Origin: Pseudaestuariivita atlantica
GTDB taxonomy: Bacteria > Pseudomonadota > Alphaproteobacteria > Rhodobacterales > Rhodobacteraceae
Direction of reading: 5' to 3'
DNA: 64,000 nt
Assembly: GCF_001205715.1 (NCBI RefSeq)
Contig: NZ_AQQZ01000001.1
Coordinates: forward strand, 434,001 to 498,000
Every line of letters begins with the position of its first letter. Position 1 is the first letter of the stretch. The notes beneath the pieces are model-generated. The model was given only the letters and a program-made list of their open reading frames with translations. It was not told the origin of the DNA and made no database searches. Made by a program: the position numbers and the translations under genes. This document shows, one piece after another, positions 1 through 9,281 of the stretch.

Positions 1-3000
1 GTTGTGGTGTCGGACGATGGCGGCGGCAACGCCGTCCTGACCTTCCCGAACGGTGAATCGCTGACCCTGCGCGGCGTGGCCCCGGCGGACGTGACGGACC
101 CGGCCGCGCTGGTCGCGATGGGTATTCCCGCGCCCAACTACATCGTCGAAGGCACCGCCGCGGGCGAGTTGATCGACGGGACCTATGTCGGCGACCCGCA
201 GGGCGACATGGTCGATGCGGGCGACAACCAGACCGGCGGCGACGCCGACCTGATCACCGCGGGCGGTGGCAACGACACTGTCCTTGGCGAACTCGGCAAC
301 GACACGATCTTCGGCGAGGCCGGTAACGATTCGATTGCCGGTGGCGCGGGCGCGGATTCGATCTCGGGCGGTTTGGGTAACGACTACATCGTCGGTGGCA
401 ATGACGGTGGCCTTTTCGGGACAAGCGGCGATGCCGCCGGTCTGGCCGGGTCCGACACGATCGATGGCGGCGCGGGCAATGACACGATCTTCGGCGAAGC
501 GGGCGACGACAGCCTAGTCGGCGGGGCCGGGTTGGACAGCATCGTTGGCGGCATCGGAAACGACACGATCGACGGCGGCGACAATGCCGACACGCTGTCC
601 GGCGGGTTGGGCAACGACAACATCCTCGGTGGGGCCGGCAACGATTCGATACTTGGGGGTGACGGCGCCGACATTATCGATGCCGGCATCGGGTCCGACT
701 ATGTCGATGCCGGGGACGGCAATGACAGTGTCTTCGGCGGCGAGGATTCCGACACCATCATCGGTGGCCTCGGCAACGACACCCTGTCGGGCGGCCTGTC
801 GGGCGACAGCATCCTCGGCGGGGCGGGCACCGACAGCATCTTCGGCGGCGCCTTCAACGACACGCTTTACGGCGGCAACGATGCCGACACGATCGACGGC
901 GGGATCGAGGACGACTTCATCTCGGGCGATGCCGGGGCCGACAGCCTGTTGGGCGGCACGGGTGACGACACGATCTTCGGCGGCAGCGAAAGCGATACGC
1001 TTCTGGGCGGTGACGGCGCTGACCTGCTGGATGGCGGCACCGGGCCGGACAGCATCCTCGGCGAGGGCGGCGACGACACCATCGTGCTGACCGACGGGTT
1101 CGGCGCGGACACCATCATCGGCGGCGAGACCGGCGAACTGGTGGGCGACACGCTGGACCTGTCCGGCACCACCACCGGCGTAACCGTCGACCTGACGGCC
1201 TTTGACCCCGAGGCGGGCATCGTTACCAGCGGCACCGATACAGCTAATTTTGCAGAAATTGAGAACATCGTCCTCGGCGCGGGCAATGACACGATCGCGC
1301 TGGCGGACGGGTCGGGCGACGACACCGTCTATGCTTTCCAGGGTCCGGTCGACAATGGCGACGGCACTTGGACGGGGCTCGACCAGCTGGACGTGTCGGC
1401 GCTGAACAACCTCAGCGGCATCCCGGTCACGACCTCGAACGTCGTGGTGACCGATGACGGCACCGGCAACGCGGTCCTGTCCTTCCCGGGCGGCGAGTCG
1501 ATCACGCTCTTCGGCCTGCCGGTTGCGGACGTGCAGAACAACGCCGTGGCGCTGAACGCCATCGGCATCCCGCTGTCGGACGGCATCGTGTCGGGCACCG
1601 CGGGCAACGACACGATCAACACCGCCTATACCGACGATCCGGACGGCGACCGGGTCGATGCCAACGACAACGTTAACGGGTCGGGCGACAACGTCGACAC
1701 GATCCTCGCGGGCGCGGGCGACGACGTCATCGACAGCGGCCTTGCCGATGACAGCATCGACGCAGGCGCGGGCGACGACACCATCGCGCTCGACCAGACG
1801 CTGCAGAACGACACGATCGTCGGCGGCGAGGCGGCAGAGGACACCACCGGCGACGTGATCGACGCCTCGTCCCAGACCGCGGACCTGACCATCGACTTCA
1901 CCGGCCCCGAGGCCGGGACCATCACCGACGGCACCGCGACCACCACCTTCTCGGAAATCGAACAGGTCACCGCCGGGTCGGGCAATGACAGCGTGACTGG
2001 GTCGGCCGGGAACGAGACGCTGATCATGGGCGCCGGGTCGGACACCGTGATCGCGGGTGGCGGTGACGACACCGTCTTCTCGGGCATCGGCGCCGACAGC
2101 GTGTCGGGCGGGGCGGGCAATGACAGCCTTGTCACCGGGTCGGGCGCGGATACCGTCGACGGCGGCACCGGCGACGACATGATCAACGTGGGCCCCGCCG
2201 ATGGCGCGGTGGACACGGTGGTGCTGCAGGACGGGTCGGGCAACGACACGGTCGCCGATTTCGAAGGTCCCATCGACAATGGCGACGGCACCTTCACCGG
2301 GCTGGACCAGTTCGACGTCACGGCGCTGAACGACAACCTCGGCAACCCGGTCAACACCAACGACGTCACCGTCACCGACGACGGCCTCGGTAACGCGGTC
2401 CTGACCTTCCCGAACGGCGAAAGCGTCACGCTTGCGGGCATCGCGCCCGCCTCGGTCACCGATCCGCTGGCGCTGAACGCCATGGGCATCCCGCTTGGAA
2501 CCGACGGGATCGTGTCGGGCACCGCGGCCTCCGACCTGATCGACACGGCCTATCTTGGCGATCCCGACGGCGACCGCGTCGATGCGAACGACGCGCAATT
2601 CGCGGGCCAGACCGCCGACCAGGACATCATCGAGGCTGGCGCGGGCAGCGACACCGTGCTTGCCGGTGCGGACAACGACCTTGTCCTCGGCGACGGCGTC
2701 ACCATCGACCCGGCCGAGCATGCCTCTGCCGGAACCGGCACCGCGACGACCTTCGTCCTGTCGAACCAGACGGCCGAGGTGCTGGAGATCTGGCAGATCG
2801 ACGCCACCGGGACACCGGTCTTCGTTTCGAGCGTGAACGCGGGCGGGTCGGGCTCTGCTCCGGCGCTGACAGGTGACAACTTCATCATCCGCGACACGTC
2901 GGGCACTGACATCAGGCTGGCGCTGGGCGGCAACCAGACCGTCGTCATCGACGATGCCGATACCAATGACAGCATCGCGGGCGGCGAGGGCGACGACACG

Positions 3001-4401
3001 CTTTTCGGCAACATGGGCGATGACACGCTTGTGGGTGGCGCGGGTGCCGACAGCCTTGTCGGCGGCAGCGGCGGCGACAGCCTCGTCGGTGGTGCGGGCC
3101 TCGACACCCTTGACGGTGGCGCGGATGCCGACGTCATCGCGGTGGCGGACGGTTACGGCCAGGACACCATCATCGGTGGCGAGACCGGCCTTGACGCCGA
3201 CACGATCGACGCCACCGCAACCTCGGCCACGACGGTCACCTATACCGGCGACGAAGCCGGCACGATGGTCACGGGTACCGACAGCGCGGTCTTCTCGGAA
3301 ATCGAGGCCCTGCGCATGGGCGCGGGCGACGACAGCGTCGATGCGACGCTCGACACGCTGGGCGTCGATGTCGATGGCGGCGCGGGTGCCGACACGCTGA
3401 TCGGCGGCTCGGGCGACGACAGCCTTGCGGGCGGCGAGGGCGCGGACAGCCTTGTTGGCGGTGCCGGGGCCGATACCCTTGTCGGTGGCGGCGGCGCGGA
3501 CGTCCTGACCGGCGGCGCGGGCGCGGATTCGCTGGTGGGCGGTGCCGGTGCCGACACGCTGAACGTGGGCTCCGGCGACATCGCCACGGGCGGCGACGGC
3601 GACGACGTCTTCAACCTCACGCCCGCCGACCTGGACGGTACGAACCTCACCATCGTCGGCGGCGAGACGGGCGAGACGGTCGGCGACACGCTGAACATCA
3701 CCGGCCCGGCCGAGATCGTCTATACCTCTCTCGACAACGAGAGCGGGACGATCACCTATTACGACACGGGCGAGGTCGTCACCTTCTCGGAAATCGAGAC
3801 CATCAATTACGTGCCGTGCTTCACGCCGGGCACGCTGGTCAAGACCGACCGGGGCGAGATGCCGGTCGAGGACATCGCGCCGGGCACGCGGGTGCTGACG
3901 CGCGATCACGGCTACCAGGCGGTGGTCTGGGCCGGCGCGCGCGACGTGGACGCCGCGATGCTGGCGCAGAACAAGGGGCTCAAGCCGATCCGCATCCGCG
4001 CGGGCGCGCTGGGCATGGGCGTTCCGGAACGGGACATGCTGGTCTCCCCGCAGCACCGCGTGCTGATCGGCAGCGCCATGACCGAGCTGTGGTTCGGCGA
4101 GGACGAGGTGCTGGTCGCCGCACGCCACCTGACGCTGCTGGACGGTGTCGACGAGGTCGATGTCGAGGCGGTGACCTACATCCACTTCATGTTCGACACC
4201 CACGAGGTCGTCATGTCGGACGGTTGCTGGACCGAAAGCTTCCAGCCGGGCGACCTGACGCTGGGCGCCATCGGGACCGAGGCGCGGGACGAGATCCTCG
4301 CCCTGTTCCCCGAACTGTCGGACGGGCAACCGGCGCAGGTCTATCCTGCCGCCCGCGCGACACTCAACGCACACCAGGCACGCGTCCTGCTCTCGGCGTG
4401 A
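1..4401 (+). CDS. RTX-repeat calcium-binding protein with C-terminal Hint domain (5' end outside window)
   Basis: The reading frame is open from the first base with no start or ribosome site, so the N-terminus lies upstream. About 1,260 residues consist of glycine- and aspartate-rich nonapeptides (GGxGxDxL/I type) that form calcium-binding beta-rolls in RTX proteins. A longer block (TDDGxGNAVLTFPNGES, then a DPxGDxVDA segment) occurs three times, near residues 1-85, 481-565 and 789-875 counted from base 1. The last 190 residues begin with a cysteine at about residue 1273 (PCFTPGTLVKT) and include LVSPQHRVL, the hallmarks of a Hint_2 domain as found in large secreted Rhodobacterales proteins. 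Such proteins usually leave by a type I exporter, and the Hint domain may self-process; neither is shown here. No exporter gene is adjacent. It could serve as an adhesin or surface-layer-like protein. Confidence 0.9.
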   Translation, partial: VVVSDDGGGNAVLTFPNGESLTLRGVAPADVTDPAALVAMGIPAPNYIVEGTAAGELIDGTYVGDPQGDMVDAGDNQTGGDADLITAGGGNDTVLGELGNDTIFGEAGNDSIAGGAGADSISGGLGNDYIVGGNDGGLFGTSGDAAGLAGSDTIDGGAGNDTIFGEAGDDSLVGGAGLDSIVGGIGNDTIDGGDNADTLSGGLGNDNILGGAGNDSILGGDGADIIDAGIGSDYVDAGDGNDSVFGGEDSDTIIGGLGNDTLSGGLSGDSILGGAGTDSIFGGAFNDTLYGGNDADTIDGGIEDDFISGDAGADSLLGGTGDDTIFGGSESDTLLGGDGADLLDGGTGPDSILGEGGDDTIVLTDGFGADTIIGGETGELVGDTLDLSGTTTGVTVDLTAFDPEAGIVTSGTDTANFAEIENIVLGAGNDTIALADGSGDDTVYAFQGPVDNGDGTWTGLDQLDVSALNNLSGIPVTTSNVVVTDDGTGNAVLSFPGGESITLFGLPVADVQNNAVALNAIGIPLSDGIVSGTAGNDTINTAYTDDPDGDRVDANDNVNGSGDNVDTILAGAGDDVIDSGLADDSIDAGAGDDTIALDQTLQNDTIVGGEAAEDTTGDVIDASSQTADLTIDFTGPEAGTITDGTATTTFSEIEQVTAGSGNDSVTGSAGNETLIMGAGSDTVIAGGGDDTVFSGIGADSVSGGAGNDSLVTGSGADTVDGGTGDDMINVGPADGAVDTVVLQDGSGNDTVADFEGPIDNGDGTFTGLDQFDVTALNDNLGNPVNTNDVTVTDDGLGNAVLTFPNGESVTLAGIAPASVTDPLALNAMGIPLGTDGIVSGTAASDLIDTAYLGDPDGDRVDANDAQFAGQTADQDIIEAGAGSDTVLAGADNDLVLGDGVTIDPAEHASAGTGTATTFVLSNQTAEVLEIWQIDATGTPVFVSSVNAGGSGSAPALTGDNFIIRDTSGTDIRLALGGNQTVVIDDADTNDSIAGGEGDDTLFGNMGDDTLVGGAGADSLVGGSGGDSLVGGAGLDTLDGGADADVIAVADGYGQDTIIGGETGLDADTIDATATSATTVTYTGDEAGTMVTGTDSAVFSEIEALRMGAGDDSVDATLDTLGVDVDGGAGADTLIGGSGDDSLAGGEGADSLVGGAGADTLVGGGGADVLTGGAGADSLVGGAGADTLNVGSGDIATGGDGDDVFNLTPADLDGTNLTIVGGETGETVGDTLNITGPAEIVYTSLDNESGTITYYDTGEVVTFSEIETINYVPCFTPGTLVKTDRGEMPVEDIAPGTRVLTRDHGYQAVVWAGARDVDAAMLAQNKGLKPIRIRAGALGMGVPERDMLVSPQHRVLIGSAMTELWFGEDEVLVAARHLTLLDGVDEVDVEAVTYIHFMFDTHEVVMSDGCWTESFQPGDLTLGAIGTEARDEILALFPELSDGQPAQVYPAARATLNAHQARVLLSA

Positions 4402-4410
4402 CCTGAAGAA

Positions 4411-4439
4411 GGGCCTCCGCCCCGCGTGGTCGGAGGCCC
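4411..4439 (+). terminator. Hairpin terminator after the RTX/Hint gene
   Basis: A perfect 9-bp stem (GGGCCTCCG at 4411-4419 with CGGAGGCCC at 4431-4439) lies 9 bases after the stop codon, followed by a short T-containing stretch. It fits a Rho-independent terminator with a weak T tract. Confidence 0.7.
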
Positions 4440-4514
4440 GTCATTTCACACTTTCGGCTGGTGCAACGACCGTGTGCATGTCAGCGTGGCCCGGATCGTT
4501 CCGGAGCCGATTAC

Positions 4515-5717
4515 ATGACACGCCTGTCGTCCTCTGCAATCAATGCCGCCATCATCGCGGGCTGTTTCATCGCGCTGGTGGGGTTCGGCATGGTCGCCGC
4601 CTTCGGCGTCTTCCTGCGCCCGATGTCCGAGGCGCTGGGCTGGTCGCGGGAGGTCTTTTCGCTGTCCATCGCGGTTCAGCTTCTGTGCTGGGGCCTGACG
4701 CAACCCTTCGCGGGTATCGTGGCAGACCGGCGCGGCACGGGCCGGGTGCTGGCCTTCGGTGCGCTCATGGCGGCGCTGGGGTTTTGGATCCGGGGGGTCA
4801 CCGAAAGCCCTGAAGTCTTTGTCGCGTCCGGTGTGATCGTCGGCATCGGCACCGGCGCGTCGAGCTTCCCGGTTGTCATCGTCGCACTGGGCAAGATCGT
4901 CGCCCCGGAAAGACGCCCGTTCGTCATGGGACTTGGAACCGCCGCCGCGTCCACCGGCATGCTTCTTGGCGCGCCCCTGTCGGTTGGCCTGATGTCGGTG
5001 TTCGGGTGGCAGGCCGCGATCCTGATCATCGCCGCCTCGTTCCTGCTGATCCTTCCGGCGGTAATCTTCATCGCCCGCGTGTCTGCGCCGACGGCGTCGG
5101 CCTCCAGCGGCGGGGTGGGGGACGCGGTGCGCATGGCGTTCAGCGACCGCTCTTACGTGCTGTTGTTCTTCGGGTTTTTCGTCTGTGGTTTCCACGTCGC
5201 CTTCATCCAGACCCACCTGCCGGCCTACCTGCAGGACGAGGGCCTCGGGGTGGCGATAGGAGGAATATCGCTTGCGCTTCTGGGGCTGTTCAACATCGTC
5301 GGCTCGTTCGGAGCCGGATGGTCGGGCCAGCACCTGTCGTCGAAAAATGTGCTGGCGGGCATCTATGCCGGCCGCGCGGTCGTCATCACGGCCTTCATCC
5401 TGCTGCCCATCAGCTTTGCCAGCGTGGTCATCTTCTCGTCCGTCATGGGGCTTTTGTGGCTGGCGACCGTGCCCCTGACCACCGGGCTGGTGGCCAAGAC
5501 CCAAGGGCTGCGCTTCCTGTCGACGCTTGCGGGCCTCGTCTTCCTGTCACACCAGACCGGCAGCTTCGTCGGCGCATGGCTGGGCGGGCGGCTTTACGAT
5601 GCGACGGGCAGCTATGACGCGATGTGGTGGACGGCCATCGCGCTGGGCCTTCTGGCGACCCTCTTGCACCTGCCCATCCGGGAAACGCCCGGACCGCTGG
5701 CCCGGGCGGAAAGCTGA
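4515..5717 (+). CDS. MFS transporter, monocarboxylate/oxalate-formate type
   Basis: This 400-residue protein has about 12 hydrophobic helices and the cytoplasmic loop signature DRRGTGR at residues 71-77, between helices 2 and 3, as in the major facilitator superfamily. The N-terminal part (GWSREVFSLS, then QPFAGIVADRR) resembles the MCT/OFA branch that carries small organic anions. The ATG at 4515 was chosen because it places the first membrane helix about 10 residues in; the frame is open further upstream without a better start. It stands alone between the RTX terminator and a convergent cytochrome gene. The substrate cannot be read from the sequence. Confidence 0.85.
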   Translation: MTRLSSSAINAAIIAGCFIALVGFGMVAAFGVFLRPMSEALGWSREVFSLSIAVQLLCWGLTQPFAGIVADRRGTGRVLAFGALMAALGFWIRGVTESPEVFVASGVIVGIGTGASSFPVVIVALGKIVAPERRPFVMGLGTAAASTGMLLGAPLSVGLMSVFGWQAAILIIAASFLLILPAVIFIARVSAPTASASSGGVGDAVRMAFSDRSYVLLFFGFFVCGFHVAFIQTHLPAYLQDEGLGVAIGGISLALLGLFNIVGSFGAGWSGQHLSSKNVLAGIYAGRAVVITAFILLPISFASVVIFSSVMGLLWLATVPLTTGLVAKTQGLRFLSTLAGLVFLSHQTGSFVGAWLGGRLYDATGSYDAMWWTAIALGLLATLLHLPIRETPGPLARAES

Positions 5718-5721
5718 CCCG

Positions 5722-6858
5722 TCACTTCGCCTGGAAGGCGATCGGCCACATGAAATCCAGCGGCTTGTGCGTGGCGAGGATGTCCATCTCGGACTTCGGC
5801 AGGCGGCCCACGACCAGCGGCATCTGGGTGAAGCTGGCATTGGCGGTGTCATAGGCGGCCGTTGCGTGGCAGGCATGGCAGGACGAGTTGAACATCGTCC
5901 AGTCCGCCGGGAAGGGGCCGGGATCCTTCATGTTGATGTTCACGCCCGCGAAATCCTCCATCATCGAATGGCCCAGCACGATGCCGGTCTTGCCGTCGTT
6001 GTCCGAGAACCGGATCTGCGTGCCGTTGGGCGAATAGAGGCCGAAGGTGTCCACATCCAGCCCCGCCTCGTTCAGCAACTCCAGCGCGGCATCCTGCGGC
6101 AGCGCGTCGTTGTAGGTGACGAGGGACCGGACGTTGGCGAGGCCCGGATTCTTGCCGAACTCGAACGTCGTCCAGAACCAGCTTGGCTGTTCCGAGGTAT
6201 ACATGTCGCGCGGCGTCGGGGCCATCTTGACCATCAGGTGCAGCCCCACCAGCGCGTATTCACCCGAGGCGCCGCGGTAGGAATAGGCGCCCTCGGTCGT
6301 GGGGGTGCCCGGTTCGGCCCAGCGTGCCTTGATCTCGACCGCGCCGATCGGCATGTCGACGAAGGCGTCGGGGTCCTGGAAATACCCGGCCACGCCCGCC
6401 TTTGTGTTGAGCCCCTTGTTCACGAGGTATTCGCACCCTTCGGGGCTGCGGGTGACCTCCTCTCCGCCCTTGGCGGCACTGGCCTGCGCGTCGGCCTTGC
6501 CCGCCAGCACCTTCTTGGACTTCACGAAAGCGGGAATGTCGCGCATCACCGGTGTGACCGCGCAAGAGGCGGTCCCGCCCGGTGCCGGGAAGGTATCGGC
6601 ATCCGTCGGCCACGTGTGCCACGCCGAAATCTGCCCGGTCGCGGTGTCGACCTGCTGGTTGGCGCGGGCAAAGAGCATCCACGCCACGGCGCTTTGCGCT
6701 TCGAGGTCGTCAGAGAACGCCATGTCGACATGCGCCTCGGCGAATTCGCGGTCGCTCATCGTGACCCAGTCGGGCAGGTGCCCGTCGGCCTGTGCAAGGG
6801 TGGAGGCGCCGATCAGGCAGGCGCTGGCGGCGGCAAGACGGTGGAGAGAGGGGTGCAT
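5722..6858 (-). CDS. Periplasmic protein with one c-type haem motif
   Basis: The 378-residue product starts with a cleavable signal peptide (MHPSLHRLAA, cleavage probable after ASTLAQA). It has one CxxCH haem motif, CHACH, at residues 327-331, close to the C-terminus, so covalent haem c in the periplasm is expected. The rest (for example AVAWMLFARANQQV and GAVEIKARW) looks like a family often annotated as cytochrome c or P460-like in marine bacteria, but I cannot assign a reaction. It is monocistronic and convergent with the MFS gene, with only 4 bases between the stop codons. The 324-base upstream region is shared with tig. Confidence 0.7.
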   Translation of the reverse strand: MHPSLHRLAAASACLIGASTLAQADGHLPDWVTMSDREFAEAHVDMAFSDDLEAQSAVAWMLFARANQQVDTATGQISAWHTWPTDADTFPAPGGTASCAVTPVMRDIPAFVKSKKVLAGKADAQASAAKGGEEVTRSPEGCEYLVNKGLNTKAGVAGYFQDPDAFVDMPIGAVEIKARWAEPGTPTTEGAYSYRGASGEYALVGLHLMVKMAPTPRDMYTSEQPSWFWTTFEFGKNPGLANVRSLVTYNDALPQDAALELLNEAGLDVDTFGLYSPNGTQIRFSDNDGKTGIVLGHSMMEDFAGVNINMKDPGPFPADWTMFNSSCHACHATAAYDTANASFTQMPLVVGRLPKSEMDILATHKPLDFMWPIAFQAK

Positions 6859-7013
6859 GAAATGACTCGCTGTTCAAAGTTGCGTTGCGCGGAAGGGAAG
6901 GCTCGCGACGGGCAATGAACGGGCGGTGAGGGGCGGTGGGGCCGCGCACCGGGTGAAACGATTTCAAAACAGACGTGTCCGAACCTTTCGACCACAACCT
7001 TAACGGTATTTTG

Positions 7014-7030
7014 TGTCATGTGACATGTCA
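7014..7030. promoter_or_regulatory. Overlapping TGTCA/TGACA palindromes, candidate operator
   Basis: The 17-base element TGTCATGTGACATGTCA contains two overlapping perfect palindromes, TGTCATGTGACA (7014-7025) and TGACATGTCA (7021-7030). It sits 155 bases upstream of the cytochrome start and 152 upstream of tig, between divergent genes, so it could bind a dimeric regulator of either. The regulator is unknown. Confidence 0.4.
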
Positions 7031-7094
7031 ATGATTGCGTGCCTTGCACGGCTTTCGCGCCCTGCATGGGCCCGCTGAACGCGCAACTTTCGCC

Positions 7095-7123
7095 TTGAAC
7101 CCGCACCCGGCGGCCACTAGTAA
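7095..7123 (+). promoter_or_regulatory. Possible sigma-70 type promoter of tig
   Basis: A TTGAAC hexamer (7095-7100) and TAGTAA (7118-7123) are separated by 17 bases, about 60 bases ahead of the tig start codon. The -10 match is only partial, so this is a candidate. Confidence 0.35.
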
Positions 7124-7182
7124 GGCGCAGATTTTGACCGGGGCTCCAGCGTGGGGCCTCTTTCTGCTATGTGGGAGCGACA

Positions 7183-8520
7183 ATGCAGGTCACCGAGACG
7201 CTGAACGAAGGCCTCAAACGCGCCTATACCATCACCCTGACCGCCGCCGAGCTGGAAGACAAGGTGAACGCCAAGCTGGCCGAGGCGCAGCCCGAAGTCG
7301 AAATGAAGGGCTTCCGCAAGGGCAAGGTGCCGATGGCGCTGCTGAAGAAGCAGTTCGGCCCCCGCGTGCTGGGCGAAGCGATGCAGGAGACCATCGACGG
7401 CGCGATGTCCGCGCATTTCGAGGAATCCGGCGACAAGCCCGCGCTGCAGCCCAAGGTGGAGATGCAGAACGGCGAGGAATGGAAAGAGGGCGACGACGTC
7501 ACCGTCGAGATGTCCTACGAGGCGCTGCCCGAAATTCCCGACGTCGACCTGAAATCGGTCAAGCTGGAGCGTCTGGTCGCCAAGGCGGACGACGCGTCCG
7601 TCGACGAGGCGCTGGGCAACCTGGCAGAGACCGCGCAGAACTTCGAGCCGCGCAAGAAGGGCTCCAAGGCGAAAGACGGCGACCAGGTCGTGATGGATTT
7701 CGTCGGCCGCGTCGATGGCGAGGCGTTCGAAGGCGGCTCGGCCGAGGATTACCCGCTGGTTCTGGGCTCCAACTCCTTCATCCCCGGCTTCGAAGAGCAG
7801 CTGGTCGGCGTGAAGGCCGGTGAGGAGAAAGAGGTCACCGTGACCTTCCCCGAACAGTACCAGGCCGAGCATCTGGCCGGTAAGGAAGCGGTCTTCACCT
7901 GCACGGTGAAAGAGGTGAAAGCCCCCGCCGCGGCGGAAATCAACGACGAGCTGGCGCAGAAATTCGGTGCTGAGGACCTCGCCGCGCTGAAAGGCCAGAT
8001 CGCGGAGCGCCTGGAAGCCGAATACGCCGGTGCCGCGCGGCAGGTCATGAAGCGTGGCTTGCTGGACGAGCTGGACAAGCTGGTGTCGTTCGAGCTTCCG
8101 CCGTCGCTGGTGGATGCCGAGGCCGACCAGATCGCGCACCAGCTGTGGCATGACGAGAACCCCGATGTTGAGGGCCACGACCACGACAAGATCGAGCCGA
8201 CGGACGAGCATCGCCAGCTGGCCGAACGCCGCGTGCGTCTGGGTCTTTTGCTGGCAGAGATCGGCCAGAAGGCCGAGGTCGAGGTGTCGGATGCCGAGAT
8301 GAGCCAGGCGGTGATGGCGCAGGCGCGCCAGTATCCCGGACAGGAACGCCAGTTCTTCGAATTCGTGCAGCAGAACCCGCAGATGCAGCAGCAACTGCGC
8401 GCGCCGATCTTCGAGGACAAGGTCATCGACTACATCGCCGAACTGGCGCAGGTGACCGAAAAGGAAGTGTCCAAGGGCGAGCTTCAGAAAGCCATCGAAG
8501 AGATGGAAGACGAAGCCTGA
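7183..8520 (+). CDS. tig: Trigger factor, ribosome-associated chaperone and prolyl isomerase
   Basis: Trigger factor binds ribosomal protein L23 at the exit tunnel and shields nascent chains. The 445-residue length is normal. The N-terminal ribosome-binding domain carries the signature GFRKGKVP at residues 43-50. The FKBP-like isomerase domain spans roughly 160-245 ([12 protein letters not shown] onward), and the C-terminal cradle is rich in charged helices and ends in an acidic tail. The start was set at ATG 7183, because GGGAG at 7173-7177 is well spaced for it; an in-frame GTG at 7171 has no ribosome site. A terminator follows directly, so the gene is probably transcribed alone. Confidence 0.97.
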   Translation: MQVTETLNEGLKRAYTITLTAAELEDKVNAKLAEAQPEVEMKGFRKGKVPMALLKKQFGPRVLGEAMQETIDGAMSAHFEESGDKPALQPKVEMQNGEEWKEGDDVTVEMSYEALPEIPDVDLKSVKLERLVAKADDASVDEALGNLAETAQNFEPRKKGSKAKDGDQVVMDFVGRVDGEAFEGGSAEDYPLVLGSNSFIPGFEEQLVGVKAGEEKEVTVTFPEQYQAEHLAGKEAVFTCTVKEVKAPAAAEINDELAQKFGAEDLAALKGQIAERLEAEYAGAARQVMKRGLLDELDKLVSFELPPSLVDAEADQIAHQLWHDENPDVEGHDHDKIEPTDEHRQLAERRVRLGLLLAEIGQKAEVEVSDAEMSQAVMAQARQYPGQERQFFEFVQQNPQMQQQLRAPIFEDKVIDYIAELAQVTEKEVSKGELQKAIEEMEDEA

Positions 8521-8545
8521 TCCTAACGGGCATACCCGGACAGAC

Positions 8546-8576
8546 GGCCGCGCCCCGCAAGGGACGCGGCCTTTTT
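8546..8576 (+). terminator. Rho-independent terminator of tig
   Basis: GGCCGCG at 8546-8552 pairs with CGCGGCC at 8565-8571 (with an inner CCC/GGG extension), followed by five T residues at 8572-8576. It overlaps the last base of the convergent lipoprotein gene. Confidence 0.85.
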
Positions 8577-9181
8577 CATGTGCAGCGGGGCAGGGCGGCG
8601 TCGATGATCGCGGCATCCGCGCCTGCGCGCCGGGCATCCTGCAGGGTGTCGAGGGGTCGGTTCAGCGGCACGAACCGCGCAAGCTCCGCCGTCTTGATGT
8701 AGACGATCACCGGCAGCGTCGGCGGCAGGTCAGTCGTGGTCCGGCAAAGGGGCGGATCGGTGCTGAGCGCGCCCGAACCTTTCAGCCCCGCCGACTCCGC
8801 CGCCCGCACTTCGGACTGGAAGGCGGTGAAGCGCGCCTGCGCCTCGGCGCCGTCCAGCGCGAACACGGTGACCTCTCCGGGCGCGTCGCCAAGCCCCGGC
8901 GCGCCGGCCTTGACGGGGACAAGGTCGAACCGGTGCACGCTGCCCGGTCGCCCGTCGCGATAGGCCAGCGTCGCCGTCATCGGCAGCCGGTTTTCGCGCA
9001 GGCGCACCGTGTCGGGCACGGCAACGGCAAGCTGCAGGGCATCGGCGCGCGTCGTCAGCGGATCGACCTTTGCCAGCGCCAGGGCGCTTTTGACGGGTGT
9101 CGTGTCGCAGGCGGCGAGCGCGGCGCAGGCCGCAAGGGATCGGGCCGTGGCGCGCGCCACGGCAGGCAGGGTTTTCATCAT
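8576..9181 (-). CDS. Small lipoprotein of unknown function
   Basis: A 201-residue product with a short hydrophobic N-terminus and a lipobox (ALAAC) near residue 25, so it is probably a lipid-anchored envelope protein. The remainder has no motif I recognise; a second half with the segment PTLPVIVYIKTAEL looks like a compact beta-rich fold. The ATG at 9181 was preferred over the one at 9190, because AAGG lies 9 bases upstream of 9181 but directly abuts 9190. It is convergent with tig and shares a divergent promoter region with the DUF2975 gene. Confidence 0.6.
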   Translation of the reverse strand: MMKTLPAVARATARSLAACAALAACDTTPVKSALALAKVDPLTTRADALQLAVAVPDTVRLRENRLPMTATLAYRDGRPGSVHRFDLVPVKAGAPGLGDAPGEVTVFALDGAEAQARFTAFQSEVRAAESAGLKGSGALSTDPPLCRTTTDLPPTLPVIVYIKTAELARFVPLNRPLDTLQDARRAGADAAIIDAALPRCT

Positions 9182-9223
9182 GTCAGGCATCCTTTCCGAG
9201 GAATCGAATACCTATTTCCTTAC

Positions 9224-9250
9224 TTGCAAAAATTATTGTTTTGCAATAAT
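9224..9250. promoter_or_regulatory. AT-rich double inverted repeat, likely operator of the DUF2975/XRE pair
   Basis: TTGCAAAA (9224-9231) and TTTTGCAA (9239-9246) form perfect 8-base arms 7 bases apart. ATTATTG (9232-9238) and CAATAAT (9244-9250) form a second, overlapping inverted repeat. The element is strikingly AT-rich for this genome. It lies 32 bases ahead of the DUF2975 start and 43 ahead of the divergent lipoprotein. Autoregulation by the downstream XRE protein is inferred. Confidence 0.5.
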
Positions 9251-9281
9251 CAATTTCTGTAACGTGATTTTGGAGGTCCCG

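Larger units (their letters stand above)
6859..7182. other. Intergenic region between the cytochrome gene and tig
   Basis: This 324-base stretch separates two divergent genes. No further coding region is credible. It holds a palindromic element at 7014-7030 and a possible tig promoter at 7095-7123. The rest shows nothing I can name. Confidence 0.6.

Noticed and set aside
514-4374. Long minus-strand open frame of about 1,290 codons opposite the RTX gene
   Set aside because: It mirrors the GC-rich codon pattern of the RTX repeats, has no family resemblance and is low-complexity Arg/Asp/Val. The plus strand shows clear RTX and Hint motifs.
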